Shown here piece after piece: positions 17,866 through 26,349 of a DNA stretch of 64,000 bases. The position numbers and the translations under genes are program-made. How positions within the stretch are numbered: the stretch's first letter is position 1; each line of letters begins with the position of its first letter. Source of the stretch: an uncultured Lachnospiraceae bacterium (lineage in GTDB: Bacteria > Bacillota > Clostridia > Lachnospirales > Lachnospiraceae); assembly GCA_902774915.1 (NCBI GenBank), contig CACYKH010000002.1, positions 1 through 64,000 of the forward strand, in the 5' to 3' direction. Under the pieces are notes generated by a model. That model worked only from the letters and a program-made list of their open reading frames with translations, searched no databases and was not told the DNA's origin.

Positions 17866-19425
17866 TTAGTGAACCCATTCACCATTACCATTTACATAGT
17901 AGCCATTGATTGAAGTATTGGTTGCAAGTTCTCCGCTACCATAGAAATAGTAATACTTTCCTTTGATTTCTTTCCAACCGGTAGTAAGTGTTCCACTGGA
18001 TGATAAGTAATACCACTTACCCTTATCCTTAACCCAGCAGCTTTCCAGCATACCGTAGTCAGAAAGATAATACCAGTTACCTGAGCCTGGACTCTGAACC
18101 CATCCGGTCTGCATTGCACCACTTCCGCTGAAGTAATACCACTTTCCATTAACCTTAGCCCAGCCTGTAGCCATAAGACCACTATCCAGGAAGTAGTACC
18201 AGGTACCACCATCATTCATCCACTGCTTTTCGTACATTCCGTAGTATCCAAGATAATACCATCCGGCATTACCATGATACCATCCAGTCTTTACATATCC
18301 TGAACTATCGAAATAATACCACTTTCCACCATCATAGAACCACTTGTTAGCTGGGTAAGAACCATCGCTGTTCTGATACCACCAGCCACCTGAGCCACTA
18401 ACCCATTTACCGGTATTCTTTGTATATCCGGAAACATGCTTTGTTCTAGGTGTAACTATATTTGAAAAATCAGTATAACTGAAATCTATATCTACTGAGT
18501 TAGCACTAATACCATTAAGGAATGTTGTACTACCTGCCTGCCAGATATTTCTTGAAATAGATGTATTAAATGTTCCGTTATATCTTGCAACCCACTTATA
18601 TACTCCAGAGAGCGAAGAAAGATCAATATAATTCTTTGCCCAGTTCTCATTACAATAAATCATTGGAGTATAACCAGCAGATTTAATCTCATCACAGAAA
18701 GACTTAGCAATTGCTGTGATGGCATCCTTACCAAGACTTGTCTGGCTATTATCCTCTAAGTCAAGGGCTACAGGATAAGAAACATTATATCCCTGAAGCT
18801 GATCGATAACCCACTGAGCATCAGACTTGGCATCTGATGGAGACTTAGCTGTACTATAGAAGTAAACACCTGTCTTTATTCCCACTGCATTTGCAGATGA
18901 CATATTCTGCTTATAATATGGATCAAGGTTGTGAGAGCCATGACCAACTCTTACGAATGCAAAGGAAATACCCTGACTCTTTACTGCTGCCCAGTCAATA
19001 TTCTTCTGATACTGAGAAACGTCGATACCCTTGATAGTACCTGCAAGACTTGCAGTACTGCTTGTCTGATATCCATTTGAATCAAAGTATGTATAGTTAC
19101 CATTGATGATCTGCCAGCCTGTCATCATACGACCAGTCTTCCAACTTCCATGATCTGAAGTATTGAAATAAAAATAATGTTCTTCATTATTACTATTCTT
19201 TATTTTCTGGTATCCAGTGACCATATAACCGTTGGAATCGAAATAGTACCATCCATTGTCATACAGCCAAAAATTCTTTCTCCAGCTTCCATCATCATTA
19301 ACGTAAATCCACTTATCGCCGGACTTTGACCATCCTGCTGCTTCAACATTCAGGCCTGATAAAACAAATGCTCCAGAAAGAATTATAATCGCACATAAAA
19401 CTCTTACTATCTTTTTGAAACTCAT
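17866..19425 (-). CDS. Secreted GH25 muramidase with cell-wall-binding repeats on both sides
   Basis: Predicted 1,4-beta-N-acetylmuramidase (lysozyme) acting on peptidoglycan outside the cell. Signal peptide about 1-30. Two or three aromatic cell-wall-binding repeats (about 31-125), then the GH25 domain (about 130-325) with catalytic-region motifs KGIDVSQYQKNIDW, FAFVRVGHG, ALDLEDNSQ and VDIDFSYTDF. The C-terminal ~175 residues are seven or eight further GWYYFDSSGYVKTGW-type repeats. 519 residues. It resembles autolysins more than phage endolysins because of the signal peptide and double binding regions, and no phage gene is nearby. It has its own terminator, and its promoter should lie in the 120-base divergent gap shared with the decarboxylase operon. 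Confidence 0.93.
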   Translation of the reverse strand: MSFKKIVRVLCAIIILSGAFVLSGLNVEAAGWSKSGDKWIYVNDDGSWRKNFWLYDNGWYYFDSNGYMVTGYQKIKNSNNEEHYFYFNTSDHGSWKTGRMMTGWQIINGNYTYFDSNGYQTSSTASLAGTIKGIDVSQYQKNIDWAAVKSQGISFAFVRVGHGSHNLDPYYKQNMSSANAVGIKTGVYFYSTAKSPSDAKSDAQWVIDQLQGYNVSYPVALDLEDNSQTSLGKDAITAIAKSFCDEIKSAGYTPMIYCNENWAKNYIDLSSLSGVYKWVARYNGTFNTSISRNIWQAGSTTFLNGISANSVDIDFSYTDFSNIVTPRTKHVSGYTKNTGKWVSGSGGWWYQNSDGSYPANKWFYDGGKWYYFDSSGYVKTGWYHGNAGWYYLGYYGMYEKQWMNDGGTWYYFLDSGLMATGWAKVNGKWYYFSGSGAMQTGWVQSPGSGNWYYLSDYGMLESCWVKDKGKWYYLSSSGTLTTGWKEIKGKYYYFYGSGELATNTSINGYYVNGNGEWVH

Positions 19426-19479
19426 AATTATTCCTCTCTTTTATTATATATACAAAGATAGTTGTTAGGGTAACATGAA

Positions 19480-19509
19480 TTGAGCAAAAAAGCAATTTTA
19501 TGTTATAAT
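19480..19509 (+). promoter_or_regulatory. Promoter of the oadB-oadG-ldh operon
   Basis: TTGAGC (19480-19485), 18-base spacer, TATAAT (19504-19509), about 37 bases before the oadB ATG. Good match to a sigma-A promoter. Confidence 0.7.
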
Positions 19510-19546
19510 AAATAGGCTATAAAATAACGGCGAAAGGGGAACTGTT

Positions 19547-20680
19547 ATGGGAGTTTTATCTACACTTTTTTCTAATGTACAGAATCTCGATATAAAACAA
19601 CTAATAATGTGGGTAATAGGAGGCATCCTGATTTTTCTTGCCATTAAAAGGAAGATGGAACCAACACTCCTGCTCCCAATAGGATTCGGTGCCATTCTTG
19701 TTAACCTGCCTATGTCGGGGGCAATTACTCAGACCGTAGGTGATATTGTTCAGGAAGGACCTATCTCAATTCTTTTTGAAAGCGGAATTGCCAATGAGCT
19801 TTTCCCACTTTTACTTTTTGTAGGAATTGGAGCAATGATTGATTTTGGACCACTTCTTACAAATCCTAAATTAATGATATTTGGTGCAGCTGCCCAGTTC
19901 GGAATATTCTTTACACTGAGCCTTGCTTCACTATTTGGATTCGAGTTACGCGACGCAGCTTCAATTGCAATTATCGGTGCTGCTGACGGACCAACATCCA
20001 TCTTCGTAGCTAACTATTTCGGAACAAAATATATAGGAGCCATAATTGTAGCAGCTTATTCCTATATGGCACTTGTACCAATAGTTCAGCCACCGATCAT
20101 CAAGCTTCTTACAACACAGAAAGAACGTAAGATAAAAATGGAATATAACCCAGGAAGTGTTTCTCAGACTACAAAGATTCTCTTCCCTATATTCGTTACT
20201 ATCCTTACAGGAATCGTAGCACCAAACGCAGTAGCACTGATCGGTTTCCTTATGTTCGGAAATCTCATTCGTGAATGTGGAGTTCTGAATTCACTTTCAG
20301 AAACAGCTCAGTCAGCTCTGCCAAACCTTGTAACACTTTTCCTTGGAATAACAATTGCTGAGAAGATGCAGGCAGATGCATTCCTCAATCCAGAGACCCT
20401 TTTAATCCTGGGGCTTGGACTTATAGCATTTATCTTTGATACAGCAGGTGGAGTTCTGTTCGCAAAGCTGATAAATGTATTCGCAAAGAAAAAGATAAAT
20501 CCTATGATTGGAGCGGCAGGAATTTCAGCTTTCCCTATGTCTTCCAGAGTAGTTCATAAAATGGGACTTGAAGAAGACCCAACTAATTTCTTACTCACAC
20601 ATACAATTGGTATTAATGTTTCAGGTCAGATAGCTTCCGTTATTGCGGGCGGACTTATTCTTAACCTGATAGCAAGATAG
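19547..20680 (+). CDS. Sodium-ion-translocating decarboxylase, beta subunit
   Basis: Integral membrane subunit that couples decarboxylation of a biotin-bound carboxyl group to Na+ export (OadB/MmdB/GcdB family). 377 residues with about nine to eleven hydrophobic segments. Family motifs include GIGAMIDFGPLL near 100, the Na+-site region IIGAADGPTSIFVAN near 145, and the C-terminal FDTAGGVLFAKLIN plus GAAGISAFPMSSR. Start supported by AAGGGGAA. Followed by a gamma-like subunit and D-lactate dehydrogenase. No carboxyltransferase (alpha) or biotin-carrier gene is in the window, so the substrate (oxaloacetate, methylmalonyl-CoA or glutaconyl-CoA) cannot be told; the rest of the complex must be encoded elsewhere if the pump works. 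Confidence 0.92.
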   Translation: MGVLSTLFSNVQNLDIKQLIMWVIGGILIFLAIKRKMEPTLLLPIGFGAILVNLPMSGAITQTVGDIVQEGPISILFESGIANELFPLLLFVGIGAMIDFGPLLTNPKLMIFGAAAQFGIFFTLSLASLFGFELRDAASIAIIGAADGPTSIFVANYFGTKYIGAIIVAAYSYMALVPIVQPPIIKLLTTQKERKIKMEYNPGSVSQTTKILFPIFVTILTGIVAPNAVALIGFLMFGNLIRECGVLNSLSETAQSALPNLVTLFLGITIAEKMQADAFLNPETLLILGLGLIAFIFDTAGGVLFAKLINVFAKKKINPMIGAAGISAFPMSSRVVHKMGLEEDPTNFLLTHTIGINVSGQIASVIAGGLILNLIAR

Positions 20681-20691
20681 GAGGGCAAGCC

Positions 20692-20994
20692 ATGAGGATA
20701 GATACAAATGCATTTATGAATTCCCTTCCTATTATGGGAGTAGGACTTCTGGGAATATTTATAGTAACAATAGTTATCATTGTTGGAATTTACATCTTAA
20801 AAGCAATTACACCAAATGATAAGAAATCTGAAAAAGAAGAAAATGAAGATAATGAAGATAAAGTAACTACAAAAGATACAAAAGAAGAAAAGAAAGCAGT
20901 AAAAAAGGAATCCGCTTTAGACCTCATGAGAGAAAGAGAAAAGAAGGATTTCCTGAAGGAAGAAGAATGTAACTATATATCACACGATTTGTAG
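20692..20994 (+). CDS. Sodium pump decarboxylase gamma-subunit-like protein
   Basis: 100-residue protein with one N-terminal transmembrane helix (about 14-36) and a long highly charged K/E tail, the shape of OadG/MmdD-type subunits that stabilise the decarboxylase complex. Sequence is too low in complexity for a firm family call, but the position 11 bases after the beta subunit and the AGGAGGG ribosome site make it convincing. The usual proline-rich linker is not obvious here. Confidence 0.7.
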   Translation: MRIDTNAFMNSLPIMGVGLLGIFIVTIVIIVGIYILKAITPNDKKSEKEENEDNEDKVTTKDTKEEKKAVKKESALDLMREREKKDFLKEEECNYISHDL

Positions 20995-21003
20995 GAGGCT
21001 AAT

Positions 21004-22044
21004 ATGGAAAAAATCAAGATAGCATTTTATGATTCAAAGGATTATGACAAAGAGTCATTCATAAATTCAAATGTTAATGATGAATTCGAAATAACTTATC
21101 TGGAAACAAGATTATCCGTAGATACATATAAGCTTGCAGAAGGCTGTGACGTTGTCTGCGTTTTCGTAAATGATGATGTTAACTCAGAGGTTATAGATAA
21201 GCTTCATAAAATGGGAGTAAAGCTTATCGCCCTTCGTTGTGCAGGATATAACAACGTAGATATTGAATATGCTTTCGGAAAGATTCATGTAGTACGCGTT
21301 CCTGCATATTCACCTTATGCAGTAGCAGAACATGCTATGGCTCTGCTTCTCACATCTATCAGAAGAATTCACAAAGCATATATTAGAACAAGAGACTTTA
21401 ACTTTAGTCTGAATGGCATGACAGGCTTTGATCTTCATGGTAAGACAGTTGGTGTAATCGGTACTGGTAAGATAGGTAGAATCTTTATAGATATCTGTCG
21501 TGGTTTTGGAATGAACATTATTGCTTATGACAAGTTTCCTGCAAAGGATTCTGGCATTGAATATGTAGAGCTTGATGAGTTATTTGAAAGAAGTGATATC
21601 ATTTCTCTTCACTGCCCACTTACTGATGAAAGCCTTCACATGATAAATGCTGACAGTATAGAAAAGATGAAAAAGGGAGTTGCTATTATAAACACCTCCA
21701 GAGGTGCCCTTATAGATTCAGAAGCCCTGTTAGAAGGAATAAAGGCACGCCACATTGGAGCGGCATGCCTTGATGTTTACGAAGAAGAATCAAATGTATT
21801 CTTCCATGATTATTCAAATCACATTGTGAATGATGATACATTAGCAAGACTTATCTCCATGCCTAATGTTATTGTTACATCACACCAGGCATTCCTTACA
21901 AAGGAAGCACTTTCAAATATTGCAGATACAACCTTAAACAATGTCAGAGAATTCTTTGAAAAAGATACATGTACAAACGAGGTTTGTTATAAATGTTCTA
22001 ACCTAGCTAATTGTAATCAGGCACATGATAAGAAGTGTTTCTAA
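21004..22044 (+). CDS. D-lactate dehydrogenase-like 2-hydroxyacid dehydrogenase with Cys-rich tail
   Basis: NAD-dependent D-2-hydroxyacid dehydrogenase, most like fermentative D-lactate dehydrogenase (LdhA): pyruvate + NADH to D-lactate. 346 residues. Nucleotide-binding GVIGTGKIG near 150-158, substrate Arg in NTSRGALID near 235, Glu in the CLDVYEEES region, catalytic His in TSHQAF near 296. The family normally ends soon after the helix ending NEV/NEL. This protein continues for about 20 residues with five cysteines at 323, 328, 331, 337 and 345 (spacing x4, x2, x5, x7), which suggests metal or thiol chemistry not typical of the family. AGGAGG before the ATG; nine bases after oadG, so co-transcribed. 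Lactate as substrate is likely, not proven. Confidence 0.88.
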   Translation: MEKIKIAFYDSKDYDKESFINSNVNDEFEITYLETRLSVDTYKLAEGCDVVCVFVNDDVNSEVIDKLHKMGVKLIALRCAGYNNVDIEYAFGKIHVVRVPAYSPYAVAEHAMALLLTSIRRIHKAYIRTRDFNFSLNGMTGFDLHGKTVGVIGTGKIGRIFIDICRGFGMNIIAYDKFPAKDSGIEYVELDELFERSDIISLHCPLTDESLHMINADSIEKMKKGVAIINTSRGALIDSEALLEGIKARHIGAACLDVYEEESNVFFHDYSNHIVNDDTLARLISMPNVIVTSHQAFLTKEALSNIADTTLNNVREFFEKDTCTNEVCYKCSNLANCNQAHDKKCF

Positions 22045-22069
22045 ATCTGTACTAACAAACTGAAATACA

Positions 22070-22684
22070 TTATTTATTTAAAAGCTTTTTAAAGTTTTCT
22101 TCCTGATAAGGTACCAGCTTATGCTTTGAAGGACATACCCATCTTGGACATGATCCACTCATACCTTTAAAACGTATTGCTAATTTCTTGGTTGAAATTC
22201 TAAGTGGAAGCTTTTCAAGTTTCACTGACTCTAATTCAGCATTACTAAAATAAACAAAATTATTTAAATCTGTAATAAAGTTTTTGATAGACGGAGTCAT
22301 TTTACCTCCATTTGAGAGAGGTATAATGGCTACTCCGTCTGCCATTACATTTACAAGGTATCCTCCGTAAACTGTTGTGTCGAAAACAATTTTTTGCTTT
22401 TCATCTAATGAATTATGGAATTCTTTAACCGCTTCATTAACTGCATTTGAAACAGCACTTCCGACTAATCCACCAACTATTCCACCAGCAACTCCACCAG
22501 CCTTAGCACCTACAACTGCCGCATTAGTTGTAGCAATCTGTCCCTCACTTCCTGCAAGAGAACCCATATAATCATAGTTCTGTACAACCAGAAAACAATT
22601 ATCATCTCTTAAACAATTAAAGCCAGCAAATAAAGCCTTAACAGTTTCAATATTTCCTATTCCTTCAACATTTACATTATTCAT
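22070..22684 (-). CDS. Uncharacterised glycine-zipper protein
   Basis: 204-residue protein I do not recognise. No signal peptide. A glycine/alanine-rich hydrophobic stretch at about 56-80 (AVVGAKAGGVAGGIVGG) has the GxxxG spacing of a glycine zipper, which could pack against a membrane or another helix. The C-terminal third ends in a basic, Cys-containing segment (GSCPRWVCPSKHKL near 174-190). Ribosome site GAAAGGAC. Convergent with the lactate dehydrogenase gene and 25 bases from its stop. The upstream 238-base gap holds the divergent promoter and leader of the GGDEF-EAL gene and nothing else recognised. Confidence 0.6.
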   Translation of the reverse strand: MNNVNVEGIGNIETVKALFAGFNCLRDDNCFLVVQNYDYMGSLAGSEGQIATTNAAVVGAKAGGVAGGIVGGLVGSAVSNAVNEAVKEFHNSLDEKQKIVFDTTVYGGYLVNVMADGVAIIPLSNGGKMTPSIKNFITDLNNFVYFSNAELESVKLEKLPLRISTKKLAIRFKGMSGSCPRWVCPSKHKLVPYQEENFKKLLNK

Positions 22685-22814
22685 CTTAGTTTTGTCCTTT
22701 CTACGAGCTTTGCCTTAATCTAAGACACTTTTGATTTTTAACAAACGCATCCATTTTATCATATTATCTATGGAAATCAATGAATATATTTAGATATAGC
22801 CATTTAATTATATA

Positions 22815-22843
22815 TTGAAAATAGTTAAAAATTTTTATATAAT
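22815..22843 (+). promoter_or_regulatory. Promoter of the GGDEF-EAL gene
   Basis: TTGAAA (22815-22820), 17-base spacer, TATAAT (22838-22843). The predicted leader is ~73 bases and includes a GGCC-GAAA-GGCC hairpin (22896-22910 region) directly before the ribosome site. Confidence 0.7.
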
Positions 22844-22922
22844 ATTTCTTGCGCTGTAATTACTGTATTTTTCTAACAACAGCCGTAAAATCATTAGGCC
22901 GAAAGGCCAGGGGGATACAATT

Positions 22923-24617
22923 GTGGGAGAAAAACTATACAGTGGTAGTTATAAGGAATTTATCAGGGGGATCGATAAAAGCGAGTTTACTATCAAAGAT
23001 ATAATACAGCACACCAAAAAGGCAGTACCAGGAATTGCTGGCGAACTGCATCTTGGCAGAGTTGAAACCATACTCAAAGCAAAACCAAATCTAATAGACA
23101 GGGTCGGATTTGACGGTCAGGAGCTTCTATTCCAATCAGAAAAGGGCTATGATCCGGAGCTTCACACACTGGAATTTACAACTGGTGGTGGAGCATACAT
23201 TAAGATGAATGCTTATCCGGAAGCAGGCTATAAATGGAGCGAACTTGAACTGGACGACCTTAGATTCATTTGTTCTAATTATTTCTCATTATTCGAAAGA
23301 GCAAGATTATCAAGTATCATAGAAAAAGCAGCTGTTACCGAAAGTATGACAGGTGCTGTTAATATTGCGGGACTCTTACAGATTCTCGGAAAATATAAAT
23401 CAAATGGAACACTAGGCAGATACACTTCTGCTTTTATGAATATCAAAGATTTTAAATTCTTAAACAAGAGACTTGGAATTAAACAGGGTGACGCTGTACT
23501 TCGCGGTTTCGTTGATAAGCTGTACGGCTATCTCACACCTGATGAAGTAGTCGCACGTCTAGGTGGCGACAACTTTGTTGTTCTTGTGAGCGACGAAAGA
23601 CTTGGTGGTTTCCTTGATCTTGTAACTCCACTTGTTCTTACAAGCGTAGATAAAGATAAAACCAAAGAGCTAAATGTATTCTTCCGTATAGGTCTTTGCA
23701 ACGTTACACAGGATACAGAGATAAGTGATGTACTCGGATTTGCCAGCACAGCTCTCGCAGAAACCAGGAAACCTGGCAATGGAGATATCATCTGGTTTGA
23801 TAAGAATATACACGAGCAGCATATGGCAACACAGAAGGCCACATTCCTGTTCGGTGAGGCTCTGGTAAATGACGAGTTCCAGGTATTCTATCAGCCAAAG
23901 GTAAGGCTCGAGGATAATGCCCTTTGTGGCAGCGAGGCACTTGTCAGATGGGTACGCCATGGCAAGGTTCATTTACCAATGGAATTCATCCCAGCCCTTG
24001 AAGAAGATGGAAGTATTACAGAGCTTGATTTTGTAATATTTGAAAAGGTATGTCGTGATATCAGAATGTGGCTTGATGCCGAAATAGAACCTGTAAAGGT
24101 TTCCGTTAATTTCTCAAAGCACCATATTAAAACAAAAGAGGCCGCACTAAATATTATCGGTATACTTAATAGATATGCTATCGATCCAAAATATATTGAG
24201 GTAGAGCTTACAGAATCTGCCTGCTACGAAGATATGGCAAAGATCAGGGAATTCCTTGAGACCCTTTCAAAGCATAATATATCTGTTTCAATTGATGACT
24301 TTGGTACTGGTTATTCATCACTGAGCCTTCTTAAGAACCTGATGGTAGATATCATCAAGTTAGACCAGTCATTTGTAAGAGCAATCGATGGTGAAGATGA
24401 GACCGAAGTAAAGAACGATATGGTAGTTATCAAGAATATCGTTAATATGGTCAAAGAACTTAACATGGATATCATCGCAGAGGGTGTTGAAACCCTTGAA
24501 GAAGCTGGTTTCCTACGTGAAGTAAATTGCAATATGGCACAGGGTTATCTGTTCGATAAACCTATGCCACATGATGATTTCGAATTATTACTAAAAGGTA
24601 ATAGAGTATTCAATTAA
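22923..24617 (+). CDS. GGDEF-EAL protein, probable c-di-GMP phosphodiesterase
   Basis: 564 residues, no membrane segment. N-terminal ~140 residues are an unassigned domain. A GGDEF domain follows (about 145-290) whose signature is degenerate (LGGDNF), so cyclase activity is doubtful. An EAL domain (about 300-555) retains the catalytic landmarks: SEALVRW, NFSKHH, ELTESACYED, SIDDFGTGYSSL, IKLDQSFV, AEGVET and QGYLFDKP. It is therefore expected to hydrolyse c-di-GMP, perhaps with GTP modulation by the GGDNF domain. Start is GTG after a GGGGG-type ribosome site. Its stop codon overlaps the convergent cyclophilin gene by four bases. Confidence 0.9.
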   Translation: MGEKLYSGSYKEFIRGIDKSEFTIKDIIQHTKKAVPGIAGELHLGRVETILKAKPNLIDRVGFDGQELLFQSEKGYDPELHTLEFTTGGGAYIKMNAYPEAGYKWSELELDDLRFICSNYFSLFERARLSSIIEKAAVTESMTGAVNIAGLLQILGKYKSNGTLGRYTSAFMNIKDFKFLNKRLGIKQGDAVLRGFVDKLYGYLTPDEVVARLGGDNFVVLVSDERLGGFLDLVTPLVLTSVDKDKTKELNVFFRIGLCNVTQDTEISDVLGFASTALAETRKPGNGDIIWFDKNIHEQHMATQKATFLFGEALVNDEFQVFYQPKVRLEDNALCGSEALVRWVRHGKVHLPMEFIPALEEDGSITELDFVIFEKVCRDIRMWLDAEIEPVKVSVNFSKHHIKTKEAALNIIGILNRYAIDPKYIEVELTESACYEDMAKIREFLETLSKHNISVSIDDFGTGYSSLSLLKNLMVDIIKLDQSFVRAIDGEDETEVKNDMVVIKNIVNMVKELNMDIIAEGVETLEEAGFLREVNCNMAQGYLFDKPMPHDDFELLLKGNRVFN

Positions 24618-25132
24618 ATCTTTTCTGGTTCCGGATAATCCTGACCCATTGTATCGACTGTAACAGTCTTCATAACCTGTGGGACAATAGGCTTATCCGC
24701 CCAACCAGTCTTAGTTGTTGCTATTCTATCAACAACATCCTGTCCTTCAGTGACCTTTCCAAATGCTGCATAATCCCCATCCAGATGTGGAGCATTATCA
24801 TGCATAATGAAGAACTGAGAACCTGCACTGTCAGGAGCCATTGAACGCGCCATGGAAAGAACTCCAACTGAGTGCTTAAGATCATTCTGGAATCCATTTG
24901 AAGCGAACTCTCCTTTTATTGAATATCCAGGACCACCTGAACCACGTCCATCAGGATCTCCACCCTGAATCATAAATCCAGGAATAACTCTATGGAAAAT
25001 AAGTCCGTCATAGAATCCCTTCTTAACAAGTGAAATAAAATTATTAACAGTATTAGGTGCAATTTCAGGATAAAGCTCAGCTTTAATAACTCCACCATCC
25101 TGCATTGTAATAGTAACTACTGGATTTGCCAT
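24614..25132 (-). CDS. Cyclophilin-type peptidyl-prolyl cis-trans isomerase
   Basis: Catalyses proline cis-trans isomerisation during protein folding; cytoplasmic since no signal peptide is seen. 172 residues, the compact bacterial form. Active-site signature FHRVIPGFMIQGGDPDGRGSG near 47-67, then SMARSMAPDSAGSQFFI and HLDGDYAAFGKVTEG. AGGAGA precedes the ATG. Twenty-three bases downstream of the antiporter gene on the same strand. Confidence 0.94.
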   Translation of the reverse strand: MANPVVTITMQDGGVIKAELYPEIAPNTVNNFISLVKKGFYDGLIFHRVIPGFMIQGGDPDGRGSGGPGYSIKGEFASNGFQNDLKHSVGVLSMARSMAPDSAGSQFFIMHDNAPHLDGDYAAFGKVTEGQDVVDRIATTKTGWADKPIVPQVMKTVTVDTMGQDYPEPEKI

Positions 25133-25155
25133 TTTGTAAATCTCCTTTTTCTATA

Positions 25156-26349
25156 TTAAGATTCTTCCACAGAATCTTGTGTTGCATCTTTTGCATATAG
25201 CATCTTTAAAAGTATTGGAGTAAGAATTGAACTTACGATTATCAGCAGAATAACTGAAGTAAAGTATTTACTTTCAAGCATTTCTACTTCCAGTCCCTTC
25301 TTGGAAACAATAAGAGCAACCTCTCCTCTTGTCATCATTCCAACACCAATCTTAAGAGCATCCTTGCCCTTGAATCCACAGACTCTTGATATAAGTCCGC
25401 ATCCAATGATCTTCGATATAAGTCCCACCAGAACAAAGCCCAGGGAGAATAAAAGAATAGTCATATCAAGACTTCTAAGGTCAGTTTGAAGACCTATACT
25501 CGCAAAGAAGATAGGACCAAATATCATATATGAATTAACGTCCATCTTCCTGTCAATATATTCAGAATCATCCAGAGAACTAAGGATAATACCTGCCACA
25601 TAAGCTCCCGTGATATCAGCTATTCCAAAATATTTATCTGCTATATAGGAAAGCGCAAGTGCAAGCGCAAGCCCAAGAATTGGGATACGCTGTGTATGAG
25701 GATATTTCATATCCAGCCATTTCATAACCTTGTAGATGATAAATCCAACCCCAACTGCAAGTATAAAAAATGCAATCGTTCTGAGGATTACATCTGTTAT
25801 CTTACTACTGGTATCTCTGAAGCTGATAACCATTGTAAGAACCAGAATACCAATAACGTCATCTATAATGGCAGCACTCAGAATGGTAGTTCCAACCTCA
25901 TCTGATAGCTTTCCTAATTCCTTCAGTGCCTGTACTGTAATACTTACAGATGTGGCAGTAAGAATTGTTCCTATAAATACAGCATGAAAGAATTTATCAG
26001 AGCCTATATAGTCAAAGCCATAGAAACCAAGGAATAAAAGCGTTCCTGCTACTAGTGGTACGAATACTCCTGAACATGCTATAGCTGTGGACTTAACTCC
26101 TGTCTTCTTAAGCTTGTTCAGATTAGTCTCAAGGCCTGCACTGAACATAAGAAGTATTACACCAATCTCGGCCATGCCAGACAGGAAATCAGAAGGATGC
26201 ACCCATTTCAGCAGACTTGGTCCAAGTATAAGTCCAGCTATTATCTCTCCGACAACCTGTGGGGCTTTTAATCTTCTGGCTGCCAGTCCAAATAACTTTG
26301 CAGTAATGATTATTACTGCAACACTTCTCAGTATTTCTAGTTTTTCCAT
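25156..26349 (-). CDS. CPA2-family cation:proton antiporter
   Basis: Membrane antiporter of the Kef/NapA/GerN type, exchanging Na+ or K+ for H+. 397 residues with about twelve hydrophobic segments. Family landmarks are QVVGEIIAGLILGPSLL near 32-48, EIGVILLMFSAGLETNL near 62-78, the paired-Asp region SAAIIDDVIGILVL near 158-170, and MMTRGEVALIV near 345. No C-terminal TrkA nucleotide-binding domain, unlike Kef. Its ATG overlaps the stop of the methyltransferase gene upstream (TAATG), so the two are translationally coupled. Ion specificity cannot be read from sequence. Confidence 0.9.
   Translation of the reverse strand: MEKLEILRSVAVIIITAKLFGLAARRLKAPQVVGEIIAGLILGPSLLKWVHPSDFLSGMAEIGVILLMFSAGLETNLNKLKKTGVKSTAIACSGVFVPLVAGTLLFLGFYGFDYIGSDKFFHAVFIGTILTATSVSITVQALKELGKLSDEVGTTILSAAIIDDVIGILVLTMVISFRDTSSKITDVILRTIAFFILAVGVGFIIYKVMKWLDMKYPHTQRIPILGLALALALSYIADKYFGIADITGAYVAGIILSSLDDSEYIDRKMDVNSYMIFGPIFFASIGLQTDLRSLDMTILLFSLGFVLVGLISKIIGCGLISRVCGFKGKDALKIGVGMMTRGEVALIVSKKGLEVEMLESKYFTSVILLIIVSSILTPILLKMLYAKDATQDSVEES

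Noticed and set aside
17866..19425. Prophage endolysin
   Set aside because: Has a signal peptide and cell-wall repeats on both sides, and no phage genes occur in the window.
22850..22923. c-di-GMP riboswitch in the leader of the GGDEF-EAL gene
   Set aside because: None of the conserved aptamer segments of the c-di-GMP-I or -II classes is present.
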